Positions 23,312-34,399 of a DNA stretch of 64,000 nucleotides are shown here, piece by piece; within the stretch, counting starts at the first letter, position 1; every line of letters begins with the position of its first letter. This DNA comes from Pseudisothecium myosuroides (lineage: Eukaryota > Streptophyta > Bryopsida > Hypnales > Lembophyllaceae), in assembly GCA_951799445.1 (NCBI GenBank), contig OX637289.1, forward strand, positions 310,001 to 374,000, given 5' to 3'. Both the position numbers and the translations under genes were made by a program. Below the pieces are notes generated by a model that searched no databases, was not told where the DNA came from, and saw only the letters and a program-made list of their open reading frames with translations.

Positions 23312-23898
23312 GAATCACTTACCGTCCACTTCTTTTTGTTCTCGAATGCAGCTTTAGTGCGCCTCGCGTTGCTGACAGCTCCGGCTTCTGTGTCCTCTTT
23401 TGGGTTGTGCGGTGACCCCATCTCCTCCCAGACATTTTGGGCGCCCAGTATGTTAGTGGCCTACGACGGCTGAATCGCTTGGAAATGGTTGACTCTGTTG
23501 AAGTAGGCCGAAATAGAACGGAGTGTCTCGTTGTCCTCAGTCCATGCTATATAGCAATTCCAGGTTTTGAAGTCCTTGATCGTGGCCGGATCAATGTTGA
23601 ACTTTGGGTCCTCCATTAGCTTGCTGGCCCAGAACACTATGTTGGCCGTTGATGATGTAGAATTCCCCGTCCTTGATCTCGGTCCATAAGTCGTCCCCTT
23701 CCCTGACTGGCTTCTTCGTCGGCATGACGCAGAGCGTTTGCCGGTGACTGTGATCGGGCATATTGCAGAGATAGTGCATCAAGCCTTCAATGATAGTCTG
23801 TTCCTTGCTCCGGATATTTAATGATGCCGGAGCCTGGATCAGCTTGTCAATGGTGAGCTCCTTCTTCTCCATCTTGTAAAGAAACACATCTGCGCAGG
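20627..23898 (-). pseudogene. Decayed gene: ParB-like N-terminus plus DNA methyltransferase-like domain
   Basis: Three exons are visible. Exon 1 (23323-23898) carries a ParB/Srx-like segment: LTIDKLIQAP, a RQTLCVMP strand, then FYIINGQHS, where ParB proteins have a G-H-R box. Exon 2 (21824-23209) ends with FPGMSVFSVFAGGKVTCVA, which resembles methyltransferase motif I (VLDPFAGSGTT). Upstream lies LTSPAC, where beta-class enzymes have SPPY. Exon 3 (20627-21601) is a long Pro/Ala-rich tail ending in TAA. Breaks: TAG at 23461-23463, 22517-22519, 22259-22261 and 21404-21406; TGA at 22739-22741; a one-base frameshift near 23630 just after NGQHS. The LTR pair B/C cuts off its 5' end. The gene character is clear; ParB is probable and methyltransferase plausible with degenerate catalytic motifs. 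Confidence 0.6.
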
Positions 23899-24239
23899 TG
23901 TGGGCGCTAGATTACCCACCCTTGGTAATAGAGCAAACACCGACCAGGTTCTATGCCTTTATCCACTTTTTTAATATATGGGGGTGTTGTGAGCACGGTC
24001 CACTGTGCCTTCCAAGCAATGGATCTTTTTTGCTAACGTTTCCTAAGGGTCGTGGATGGCAGCAAATAATTAGTAATGCATGTAGTAATTCACAAGCGAA
24101 CTGCGATGTTCAGAGTGATGGTGAAATCTTGACTCCCTAACTATCTATCCTATGTCGAGGGTAGACTGGGTAGTTGGCGTCATTTCTAATGTCCCTAACT
24201 ACGTAAAAAGGAGAGCCCCTATATTCCTTCCATGAACCT

Positions 24240-25180
24240 CTAAGACTATCGTGGGGTTTTAAGACTCCACCTAGAAGTTCTACTTCTAAAGAGTAATTCT
24301 AAAGTTCAACTCTTACTCTAATTTTCAACCTCTAAATGAAACTCTAGATTTTTGCTCTTTTAACTTGGTTTTAAATATTAACTACCGACTTTCGACTCTA
24401 GGTTTTTACTCCTAATTTGACTCTGAAATTTATCCTCGGAATTTAACTCTAGGTTTAACTTTTAACTCTAAGTTTTTACTCCTCTATTTTATTCTAAATT
24501 TACCCTTCTAAATTTAACTCACGGTTTTGACCTTTAACTATAGGTTTTTACTTCTAAATCAACTTCAACTCCTAACTCCCAAGTTTTAACCTTCTAGGGT
24601 AATTCTAAGTTTCGCTTTTAATTCTATGTTCTTATTTCTAAACTACTCTAAGATTTACCCTCTAAAGTTAACTCTAACTTTTCACTTTTTACTGTAGATT
24701 TTTATTCCTAATTTTAACTCTAGGTTTTTGACTTTTCACTCTAAATTTTTACTTCTAAAATTAATCCCCCATTTTAACCTCTAGGTTTGACTGTATGTTT
24801 TCACTTTGACTCTAGATTTTTCTACTTCCAACTAACTCTAAAATTTTACTTCTACCTCTAACTTTTAACTTCTATTTTTAGCTTTTCACTCTAACTTTTT
24901 ACTCCCCAATTGACTAAAATTTAACCTTCTAATTTTAACTCTATTCCTAAATCAACAATCTACTTCCTAAGTGGATTCTACTTTTGACTTCTATTTCCTA
25001 CTCTACTTTTTACTTCCCAAAGTTAACTCCAACTTTCGACTTTTGAATTTTAACTTCCCTAATTAAAATCTTAATTTAATCCTAGGTTTTTAACTTGCTA
25101 TTTGATCTTTAATTTTAATCCTAAATCCTCCCTCTAATCTAATCCTAATTTCCGTCTATTGTTTCTTGTGGTTCACTTTT
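24240..25180 (-). repeat. Cytosine-poor degenerate repeat tract of LTR B
   Basis: On the LTR sense strand, almost 1 kb consists of variants of (T)TAGAGTTAAAAGTTAGAAGTAAAA with very little C. The counterparts are 31200-32250 in C and 41040-41930 in A. It encodes nothing. D and E lack it. Confidence 0.8.
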
Positions 25181-25411
25181 AATTAAAATTCCTCCATTCT
25201 ACCCCTACCGCTTAATTTAGCCTAACGCGGTCAGTTTACGGTCAAATCTTAATTATAAGATGTTTTCGGAAACCTCTATTCCTAATCTATCAAATTTTGA
25301 CTCTAAACTTCTAATTCACGCTAATCTCGGATGCTAATCACGCTCTAAAGGCTGATTAGGAAAATAAGTGCTAATTAGGGAAAAACGACTAGGATTAGTT
25401 TAATGACCCAC

Positions 25412-25474
25412 CTCATTACTGCTAGTGTCAGAAATGACGTCATCCCCGTCCACATGCGCGTCCTCGTGCTCCAT
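25412..25474 (-). CDS. Mini-exon of LTR B (21 codons to splice donor)
   Basis: The ATG sits in a strong context (CCACCATGG). The exon reads MEHEDAHVDGDDVISDTSSNE and ends GAG|GTGGGT in phase 0. The product is identical to that of LTR A although the DNA differs at silent positions (for example GAC/GAT, AAC/AAT types). Confidence 0.6.
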
Positions 25475-27414
25475 GGTGGCCACTCGCAATTGTCTTCTTT
25501 TATTTTTGTGTTACGGTTTTTATTTATTTTATTTTTTTCAAGGCCCACGGCTTCAGTTGTAGAAAAGAAAACGTTACACGTATGATGTTCTAACCCTTTC
25601 CCCCCATTTCCTTCTCCTTTTCTTTCCCTCCTCCTCTTCCTTCTACTCTTGAACTATTCCACCAACCGTGGTGATGGTGGTCTTACGCTTCTAGTCTCAA
25701 ACTTCGTGAAGTTTTAATGAACCTCCTACCCTCTTACGCAACTTTGCTTTGTGTCATCCTAATCCTCCTCCCAACGGTTGCAAGGAGTTCTTCTAGATTT
25801 CCTACCTAATCTCCTAGCTAGGCACTATTTATTGTCTCTCTCCTTTTCACTCCTATAACACATCCTTCTCCCTAATTTCCTTCCATTGTGTGTAGGTGTG
25901 AGTGGTGATGCAGGTAGGATTGGATGTTTTTGTGCAGGTGGCCCGTGGAGCGGCAGCTTCTATTTCTCCCCCCCTTTTTCTTGTATTTTTGAAGTTCCAA
26001 GTTGAGTTTTTTCTTCTCCCCAACTGGATTCCAAAATTTCAGACTTTAAAAGATCAAAAAATAAAAAAAAAAGGGTGGTTGGGGCCCCGCAGGGCATCGT
26101 CCCGTTTAGTTCTGGAAATCCAGAAATTTAGTTCAGTTAGCCAAGCTGACTAGTCCAATGGCTGATGTTCAGTTCAATCAACCGACCAGCCCGATGCTGA
26201 TGTTCAGTTCAGTCAACAGACTGCCCGATGTATAATGGCTGTATGCTGGTCCGGGGTACTAGCTATCCTTCCCAAAAAAATCCACACAACCGGTTTCCCT
26301 TAGGGGAACCCACTAACACAACTTAAATTGGATTCTTAGTAAGGGATTAGGGCTAGGATCGAAGCTTCGCCGTCCGGGAAATTAGGCCCCAAATTTTTAG
26401 AACGGTCACCTAAGCTAAGTGTTACGGGATGGTCACTCTCTTCCTAGAAACTCGTGACCAATCTTGGAAGCTAAACTCTAGACTTTTCCAAGAAGGTCTT
26501 GGAAAATAGACTTTGGAATCTAAGGCTATGGAGGTTCAAGGCTCCGCCGTAAAATTGGTTTTAACACCAACTTTAGGACTTGTAATACTCCACGGGTTCA
26601 AAGCTCCGCCGTCTAAGACTATTTTAACACACACTATAGGACTTGACGTGGTCACTAGTTCAAAGCTTCGCCGCCATGGGGGGGTTTCACACAACAAGGA
26701 GAATATTAGAAGAAGGTAGAAAAGACAGACTTGAGAAACACCCGTGACAAAGCCAAAGCTTCGCCGTCCCAAGGGGGGGTCCACAGAACAAAGGGAATAT
26801 TAGAAGAAGGTAGAAAAAACGAACTTAAGGAACACCCGTGACAAAGCCAAAGCTTCGCCGTCCCGAGGGGGGGTCCACACAACAAGGGGAATATTAGAAG
26901 AAGGTAGAAAAAACAAACTTAAGGAACACACGTGACAAAGCCAAAGCTTCGCCGTCCCGAGGAGGGGTCCACATAACAAAGGGAAGATTAGAAGAGGATG
27001 AAAATACACAAGTGAGGAAAACAACCCGGTTAGGACACGTAAAGGCACATAACTTCACAAGCTAAAGGCCCCCCAAAGCGGCATCGCCAAGGTACGGTGG
27101 GGGGTGGCTTTAGGATTAGGACAAGACACCAAAAGACTCCTAAACTCACAAGTTAGATCACAAAGGAACTACAAGAGAGAAACGAGGACTCTTAACTCGT
27201 AACAAAGGTATAACAAACGCACGAGAAGTACACAAGGCAAGATAGAAGGACCCTCTTAGGACCTTCAAAGCTTGAAATCTAGCAACAATAGAACAAAAAG
27301 TGCTCCAAAAATACCGTAGAGGTTTTTGGCTTCAAACGCCAAAATATCCAAAGCAAATTGGACCCACGGACCCAAACAAAAGTGAGGGGGTGTTTTAGAG
27401 AGAGAAATGGGGCC

Positions 27415-27422
27415 CTTATATA
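27415..27422 (-). promoter_or_regulatory. TATA box of LTR B
   Basis: Read on the minus strand, TATATAAG in CCTATATAAGGGCCCCATTTC, about 1.3 kb into the LTR. It points leftward, away from the rightward promoter of LTR C. Confidence 0.75.
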
Positions 27423-28941
27423 GGTTTCCCAAGGGCTCACCCCTCTCTCTAAAGCTCTAAGGTAACCTTATCAACAAGGATTTTCATCCTCATCCTCAAA
27501 GATTTTCATCCTACATCCTAAATTTCTACTTCTACCATCTATGTTGGACCAACATCCTAACTTTTGGAGATTAGCTCCAATCGCCGAACGGATTGCGCCG
27601 TTGGATCCAGATCGCCGTGTTTAGTCTTAGATTGCCCTGTCCCCTGTACCGAGGCCAAAAACCCATTGTAGGCTAATTTAGTTTAAAAACCAAATCGTGG
27701 TAAAATCCTAGATCTTGGGGGTCTCCTACTTTGAGAAATGTGAATAGCCTAGGGTCTCCGGTAGGTGCGAGAGAGTCGGGAAGGACTTTTGGTTGACTTC
27801 ATTTTGCCATCGTATGGTCCCGGAATGCCGGTCAACGTGGCGGGGACCCCGCCACGTGGTTAATTCCCGAGTAATCTCACCGGTTCGGGTACTTGCCGCT
27901 ATTGGAATGTCGTGAAACTTCACGGAGCGCATTATTAACATAAAACAAGCTAGTCTAATTTTTAGTGAGATTTTATTGTAACCTGGATAATTTCCATGAA
28001 ATTCCCGTTGGAGGTTAGGAGGGTTGACCACCCGGAGAAAGGTTCTTCTGCAAGTCGGAAGATGCCGGGATTTTTCACGTGACCTCTCAGGGAGTCGCAT
28101 GAAAGACGTGCGGGTGTGTTTCCGTACCTGGCACGATTGGTCAATGGAGATTTAAACTGGACATCTCCTTGAATTAGTGATGGTGCGGGAATCTTCTGCA
28201 GGTGGAAGAATCTTGGCAAACCGATTTCACCGTTGGACTCTTGGCATGGGATTCATCCTAGAACACCATCCTTGGGCTGTAGATTCCTCCACGGCCCGGT
28301 CTTGCGTGAGTGGCTCCTGCATGCTAACAATCGGGATTTTGAGAATTCGTCGATCTAATGGGGAATTCTAAATCTAACTCTAGGACCCGACCTAGTGGCC
28401 TCGCTGTGGATCCCTCGGACCGACCTAGCCATGAATTGCCACATTCATGGTGGGATTTAGCCCTTTTGGGGCTGTGTGACTCGAATCCTCCAAATCTAAC
28501 CTTTTCGTTATTTCTATACTATTTTAGGCAAGGTTTGGGGGATTCTAAGTAAAAAATACAAATCTAGACGAAATACTATAATGGGTATGACACAACCCTA
28601 TTTCAATTCTACACTCTTTTTATGGATTTTTCTATATTTTTATCAACTTTAAATTGCAAATTTCCAAAAAAATAATTCTACGAGTCCCAAGTGACAAATT
28701 AGGAGCTCACACTCGGTATGGGGGGTAGGTGAATATAGGACTAAATACGGCGATCTAGATCCAACGGCGCAATCCATTCGGTGATTGGAGCTAATCTCCC
28801 AAAGTTAGGATGTTGGTCCAGCATAGATGGTAGAAGTAGATTTTTAGGATGTAGGATGAAAATCTTTGAGGATGAGGATGAAAATCCTCGTTGATAAGGT
28901 TACCTTAGAACTCTAGAGGGAGGGGTGAGCCCTTAGAAACC

Positions 28942-28949
28942 TATATAAG
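28942..28949 (+). promoter_or_regulatory. TATA box of LTR C
   Basis: TATATAAG in CCTATATAAGGGCCCCATTTC. Because the 5' end is gone, it lies only ~230 bp from the junction with LTR B and faces away from B's promoter. Confidence 0.75.
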
Positions 28950-29964
28950 GGCCCCATTTCTCTCTCTAGAACACCTTCAATTCTTGTTTTGGGTCCGTGG
29001 GTTCAAGTTATTTTGGATATTTTGGCGTTTTAAGCCAAAAACCTCTACGGTGTTTTCGGAGCACTTTTGGCTCCATTGTTGCTTATTCTCAAGGTTTGAA
29101 GGTCCTTGGGGGTCCTTCTACCTTGCTTTGTGTACTCTTTTTGTGAGGTTTTTTGGTACCTCGTTGTAAATAGGGAGCCTCTCTCTCCCTCTTGTGCATG
29201 TTGTGGTCTAACTTGTGGAGTTTTAAGGGTCTTTAGTCTCTTGCACTAATCCTAAAGTCACCCCCCACCGTACCTTGGCGATGCCGCTTTGGGGGGCCTT
29301 TAGCGTGTGAGCTTTGTGTTGCCACGTGGTCTAACTTGTGTGTTTATCTTTGTGTTTTGTTACACCCTCTTCTAATCTTTTCCTTGTTGAGTGGACCCCC
29401 TCCGAGACGGCGAAGCTTTGAACCTCCTTGTACATGTTTTGCCAAGTTTATTCCAAACCCTCTTCTAATCTTCTCCTTGTTGAGTGGACCCCCCTCCGGA
29501 ACGGCGAAGCTTTGAACTCATGTGTGTTTACTTTAAAAGTTTAGTTTTTTTCCTCTTCTAAAGTCTCTCTCATTGTGTGGACCCCCCTTGGAAACGGCGA
29601 AGCTTTGAGTTAGTGACAAGTAGAAGTCCTAAAGCGTGTGTTAAAAGTGTAGACGACGGAGCTTTGAACCCCCAGGGTGTCAAGAAGTCCTAAAGTTGGT
29701 ACTAAAATCAATTTAACGGCGAAGCTTTGCACCTCCCCCGTATTTAGATCCAAAGTCTAGTTTCCAAGACCTTTGTGGAAGCCTCCATAGTTTAGCTTCC
29801 AAGATATGTAGGTTCCTTTGCACTTAAATGAAGTTTAGTCATCTCCCAAAGTTTAGAGAGTTTAGTTGTTCCCCAAAGTTTTATTTAGTTAGTTGTATCT
29901 CCAAAAATCTTAGTGGATCTAGCACCCCCCAAAGTTCTATCCCCCCTAGGTTAGCAAGAATCTA

Positions 29965-30300
29965 GTCTTTTTATTTGGCCTTAGCCAAAAATCTAGTCTT
30001 TTTAGCCTTAGTCAGAAATCTAGTCTTTTATTTAGCCTTAGCCAAAAATCCAGTCTTTTTAGCCTTAGTCAGAAATCTAGTCTTTTATGTAGCCTTAGTC
30101 AAAATCTAGTTTTTTCCAAAACCAGCATACGCCCAGCCAACATCAAAACCAGCATAACAGCCAGCCAACATCAGAACCAACATACGCCAGCCAACAATCA
30201 GAACCAGCGTATAAAAATAAATTAATTAATTAAAAAAATTAATTAATTAATTTGTGCTGACCCCCCAGCCAGCCAGCAGGCTCTCGGTACAGCAGGGGAG
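29965..30300 (+). repeat. Tandem repeats in the leader of LTR C
   Basis: First come units of ~35-40 bp with TTTAGCCTTAGTCAGAAATC (29965-30110). Then come units with CCAGCCAACATCAGAACCAGCATAC (30117-30210). Next is a short AATTAATTAATT block and a GCCAGCCAGCAGG stretch. The position matches the GC-rich repeats of the other LTR copies. Confidence 0.75.
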
Positions 30301-30918
30301 GCTGAGGCCATTCGAGCTCCTCCCCAATTTTTTGATTCTCTCTTTTTTTTTTTTTTTTGGTTGTCTCAAACTAGAACACAAACAAAGACAAACCAAACCA
30401 AAAGCATGTTGGACTAATTTTGTGCTAAGTGGGGTTGAAGTAGGATTAGGGCCAAAACTACAAAAGGGAAGAGGGAGAAGAGAGCGGAGCACCACCGTAC
30501 CTGCACACAAATTGTTCCTCTCACCACTCACACCTACACACAATGGAAGGAGATTAGGAAAGGAGGAGAAGAAGTAGGCAAGAAAGGTGAGAGACGATAA
30601 ATAGTAGCCTAGGTGAGGAGTAGGTAAGCTTAGGAAAAGAAATCTTGAGAATTCATAGTGACCAATGGGAAGAGGATTAGGATGATACAGAGCAAAGTTG
30701 TGTAAGAGGGTAGGAGGAACATTTAAACCCTTCTTGGAGTTTGAAACTATAGTGTACGACTCATAAAAGCTTAGGTGGAATAGTGCTAGTGTAGAAGAAA
30801 GAGGAAGAAAGAAAAGAAAGGAGGAAGGGAAAGAGGGAGTTTAGATCATCAAAAATTGTAATATTTTCTAAATAAGCGGTGAGCTTGGAGAAAATTCAAA
30901 ACAAAACCAAAGACTACC

Positions 30919-30981
30919 ATGGAGCATGAGGACGTACACGTGGACGTGGACGAGGTTATTTCCAAAACCGGTAGTGAAGAG
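30919..30981 (+). CDS. Mini-exon of LTR C (21 codons to splice donor)
   Basis: ATG in ACCATGG opens MEHEDVHVDVDEVISKTGSEE and ends GAG|GTGAGT, the best donor of the set. It differs from the A/B version at six residues but keeps length, acidity, start context and phase. Confidence 0.6.
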
Positions 30982-32550
30982 GTGAGTTTTTGATTTAATC
31001 TTTGATGTTTCTCCCTAATTAGCATTTATTTTCCTAATCAGCCCTTAGAGCGTGATTAGCATCCGAGATTAGTGCAAATTAGAAGTTTAGATTCAAAAAG
31101 TTATAGATTAGAGATAGAGGTTTCCAAAAACATATTACACTTAGGATTTGGCTTTAAATCAACTGCGTTAGGCTAAGTTAAGTGGTAGGGGGTAGGACGG
31201 AGGAATTTTGAGTAAAATTCACCCAAAAAGAATCATGGACAGAACTTAGGGGTTTAAATTAGAAAGAGAATTTAGGATTAAAATTAGGGATTAATTAGTG
31301 GTTAGAATTAGAATCAATTTACATTTTTATTTCTTAAAGTTAAAATTCTAAGGTCAAAATCTAGAGTTAACTTTGGGAAGTTAAAAAGTAGAATTAATTT
31401 GGAAGTTTAAATTAGGAGGTTAAAATTCCTAGTGAAACCTTAGGGTAGTTTAGAAAAGGAAGTTAGGGTTAATTAGGAGTAAAAAATCCGAGTAAGAAGT
31501 AGAAATTAAAAGTGAAAACTTTAGACTAAAATTAGAAGGTAGAAACTACGAGTAAAAATAAGAGTTAGATCTTGAAGTTAGAAATTCGAAGTTCGAATGA
31601 ATGTTAGAGGTCAAAAGCTAGAGTAAAATTTAGAAGTAAAACCTGAAGTAACATTTAGAGTTAATCTAGGATTAAAACGATAGGATTAACTTGGGAAGTA
31701 AAAAGTTAAGATTAAATTTAAAGGTTAAACTTTAGAGTCAATTGGGAAGTAAAAAGTTAGAATAAAAAGCTAAAGTGAAAAGTGAAAAGTTATAGTTAGA
31801 TTTAGAGGGTAAATCTTAGAGTTAGTTGGAAGTAGGAAAAATCTAGAGTCAAAGTGAAAATATAGAGTCAAACCTAGAGGTTAAAATTTGGGATTAATTT
31901 TAGAAGTAAAAATTTAGAATTAAAAGTCAAAAACCTAGAGTTATACGTAGAAGGTAAATTTAGAATAAAATAGGGAAGTGAAAACTTGAAGTTAAAGTCA
32001 AAACATAGAGTTAACTTTAGAAGGTAAATTTTAGAGTTAGTTAGGAGTAAAAATTGGGAGTCAAAAGTCAAAACAAAGTCAAACGGTAGCATTAAATTTT
32101 GAAGTTAAATTCTCTAATTAGTTTGGAAAGCTAAAAACCTAGAGTACACTTAGAAGTTAAAAGTTAGAGTAAGAGTTGAAACTTTAGGGATAGCTTTTAA
32201 AAAGTAGAACTTCTAGGTGGAGTTCAAAAACCCAAGATAGTCTTAGAGGTTCATGGAAGGAACATAGGGGTTCCCCTTTTTACGTAGTTAGGGATGTTAG
32301 AAATGACGCCAACTACCCAGTCCACCCTCGACATAGGATAGATAGTTAGGAAGTTAGGCTTTTACCATTACCCCTGAGCATTGCAGTTACCTAGTGAGTT
32401 ACTACATGCATTCTAATTATTCGCTGCCATCAACGACACTTAGAAAACGTTAGCAAAAAAGATCCATTGCTTGGAAAGCACAATGGACCACGCTCACATC
32501 ACCTCCATATATTAAAAATGTGGATAAAGGCATAGAACCTGGTCGGTGTT

Positions 32551-32581
32551 CGCTTTATTACCAAGGGTGGGTAATCTAGCG
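32551..32581 (+). other. Conserved 3'-terminal hairpin of LTR C
   Basis: ATTACC pairs with GGGTAAT around AAGGGT, and an outer CGCT/AGCG helix extends it to within six bases of the LTR end. Confidence 0.6.
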
Positions 32582-32587
32582 CCCACA

Positions 32588-32940
32588 CTGTACAGCAGAG
32601 TTCCCGCCCGCACTTTATCGTCCGCGCCCTGGCCTATTCAGTATCCGCCCACCTGAGTTCACACCAAGACAAGGACGTTTCCGCCCCCCCTTGCGTCCGC
32701 GCCCCTAGCGTCCGCGCCCGATTCCAGTATGGAATTCCACGTCTTCAGACACCACGCCATGTCACGCCGTAAAGGTAAATTAGGGTAATTTTTTTTACTT
32801 GCCAAAAAAGTCCAACTCGTTGAAATTTGAAGTCGTCCGGACCGTCCGGTTGTCCCATCCGGGCCGCCCGTCCGTCCGGGACGTCCAGTGACCCTGCCTC
32901 GTCCGATGTGACAACCCTGAATTAGCTCCATACAATCGAA
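32588..32940. repeat. GC-rich patch with GTCCGCGCCC and GTCCGG-type repeats
   Basis: GTTCCCGCCC and several GTCCGCGCCC motifs (32600-32725) are followed by a patch of GTCCGG, GTCCGTCC and GACGTCC words (32833-32890). Open frames through it are by-products of composition. Similar GACGG/GTCC-rich patches sit at 56516-56899 and 62580-62873, each at an element boundary. Confidence 0.6.
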
Positions 32941-33575
32941 GCAGCAGCAGCAGCTTCATCAAACAAAACGATTTGACAAGTGAAGAACAAAATAACTAAC
33001 AATTGAGCAACGCATTCAAAACAAAAACAATTCTCATTCATTCCAATGCCTTAACCCTAAAACCACTATCCGAAAGCGCAAACCCTACTAAAACCCTAAA
33101 ATTCTGAACCACACTTGAAATCCAGCGCTCCAAACCCTATTTCCAAGTCCACAAAACTGCAACCCAAAGTTTTACACCCAAACTAAACAAGAACCCTCAC
33201 AGTCCAAACAGCCAGCAGTCAATTGAAACACACAGCAACACCCTAAAACCGGGAAATAAAAAAAAAAAAAATCAAGCTCAAATGAGAAACAAAATCCCAG
33301 GGCTATATACAAGCCCAAAAGAAACGAATCATTCTTAAATCCTAATTTCAGGTAATAGCACTACCCTAGCACACCTTCACAGAAAATATGAAAAACCTAA
33401 ACAGGCCTACATTCGAACTTCTTCCTCACGAGCTTCTCTGAAGAACGTCTCAGAGTATCTGAAAACTAGTGAAGCATTTTAACTAGAAACCTGCCTCTTA
33501 TTTGGAACCCCAGAAACATGGAACCCCAGAAACCTGCCTCTCATTTGGACAATTCAAAATCTATCATTTCAAAGA
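32941..33575. promoter_or_regulatory. Telo-box-rich A-rich stretch
   Basis: AAACCCTA-type boxes recur (about 33053, 33082, 33093, 33133, 33241). In plants, dispersed AAACCCTA boxes mark promoters of growth and translation genes. Boxes are irregularly spaced, so this is not telomeric DNA. No gene could be assigned. Confidence 0.35.
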
Positions 33576-34178
33576 GTGTCTCTCAAACATCCTCACAAAA
33601 GTACACTGATTTTAAAAAGCAATACAAATAGAAACAGCGCTCAAACATTCAAAGCCTCACGCAAGAACAAAAATCATCACAAAAACCACACTTTCAAACA
33701 CCCTAAACCTGAAGTTCTCCAAAGCACTAACAGAAGAACCAGGAAATCAATAAACCCTCAAGCATTAACGTACATCGTGAAGCACGCGGGCTTGATGTCC
33801 AAAACCCTAGAGCAAAAAACAGAAACACTGACAAAAAAATGTAACAGCATGTGCATGGTGCTTACCTCAGTTAAACCGGTTGAAGAATCAATAAACCTTC
33901 AACCAAGCCGCCCGCAGTCACCAAAATCAATCGTCCCACAATCCGGCAATCCTCCCGTAGTCACAACGCCAAATGAAAAAGCACTCCACGAACGCCTCCC
34001 ACACCGCTGCGACAAGCAAGCAGAACGTCGAGAAAATAGGAAGGTAAGCACGCGTCCTACACCGCCGAGGAAATCACGGATTTGCAGGAGCGAATCGCAA
34101 AAGACGAGGAGCGAATCGCAAAAGACGAGGAGCTCGGAGCAAAGGAGGAAAAAAAAATTGGAGCGCGCCAAACCCTAG
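33576..34178 (+). CDS. Doubtful Lys/Arg-rich ORF with a coiled-coil-like segment in another frame
   Basis: A 200-codon frame is rich in Lys, Thr and Pro and matches nothing I know. In a different frame, 34050-34180 reads like a charged helix (TAEEITDLQERIAKDEERIA, with a 21-bp direct repeat at 34088-34129) after a possible GTAAGC donor at 34043. Either could be a remnant. The two readings exclude each other and neither is well supported. Confidence 0.2.
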   Translation: MSLKHPHKSTLILKSNTNRNSAQTFKASRKNKNHHKNHTFKHPKPEVLQSTNRRTRKSINPQALTYIVKHAGLMSKTLEQKTETLTKKCNSMCMVLTSVKPVEESINLQPSRPQSPKSIVPQSGNPPVVTTPNEKALHERLPHRCDKQAERRENRKVSTRPTPPRKSRICRSESQKTRSESQKTRSSEQRRKKKLERAKP

Positions 34179-34194
34179 CCCGCTCCTGGACTTT

Positions 34195-34385
34195 CTCTAC
34201 AGATACCCGGGACGGCGACCTCCGATGCTGATACCTGGGACGAACTTCTCTGATACCCGACACCTACGTTGCTAATACTCGGGACAGACGCTAATGATAC
34301 CCGGATTCGTAAAGGTACAGGTGCCTGGATTCTATTTATACTCGAATCCTTTTTATGCAAAGACTTCGAATATTGATACCCGGAC
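34195..34385. repeat. Irregular GATACCCGG repeats
   Basis: About seven copies of GATACC(C/T)GG or close variants are spaced 20-45 bp apart (34201-34380). They encode nothing. Confidence 0.6.
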
Positions 34386-34399
34386 CTCTTTAATATTTG

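Larger units (their letters stand above)
23899..28711 (-). mobile_element. Giant LTR, copy B (4,813 bp, reversed)
   Basis: On the minus strand it runs from TGTGAGCTCC (28711) to AGCGCCCACA (23899), and is closely similar to copy A over its whole length. It keeps the TATA box (27415-27422), leader boxes, mini-exon (25412-25474) and terminal hairpin (23904-23934). It interrupts the 5' end of the ParB-like gene. The left flank is GCAGG and the right flank is the start of LTR C, so no target duplication is visible. Divergence from A appears low. Confidence 0.85.
28712..32587 (+). mobile_element. Giant LTR, copy C (3,876 bp, 5'-truncated), head to head with B
   Basis: The first bases (CTCGGTA...) align with position 38494 of copy A, so the first 1,060 bp of the LTR are missing. 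From there it follows A to the terminus AGCGCCCACA at 32587. It starts at the exact base where LTR B ends, giving arms of ~3.8 kb (23899-27652 and 28712-32587) around a ~1.06-kb spacer. The TATA box (28942), VNTR (30117-30300), mini-exon (30919-30981) and hairpin (32551-32581) are all present. Confidence 0.85.

Noticed and set aside
20627..23898. TAG recoding (readthrough) instead of decay
   Set aside because: A frameshift, a TGA and loss of the 5' end occur in the same gene, so decay is simpler.
23899..32587. LTR B nested inside an intact LTR C
   Set aside because: C lacks its first ~1,060 bp and that piece is not found left of B; flanks of B (GCAGG and CTCGG) are not a target duplication.
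33040..33250. AAACCCTA motifs as interstitial telomere DNA
   Set aside because: Copies are single and irregularly spaced, not tandem; they fit promoter telo-boxes or chance.
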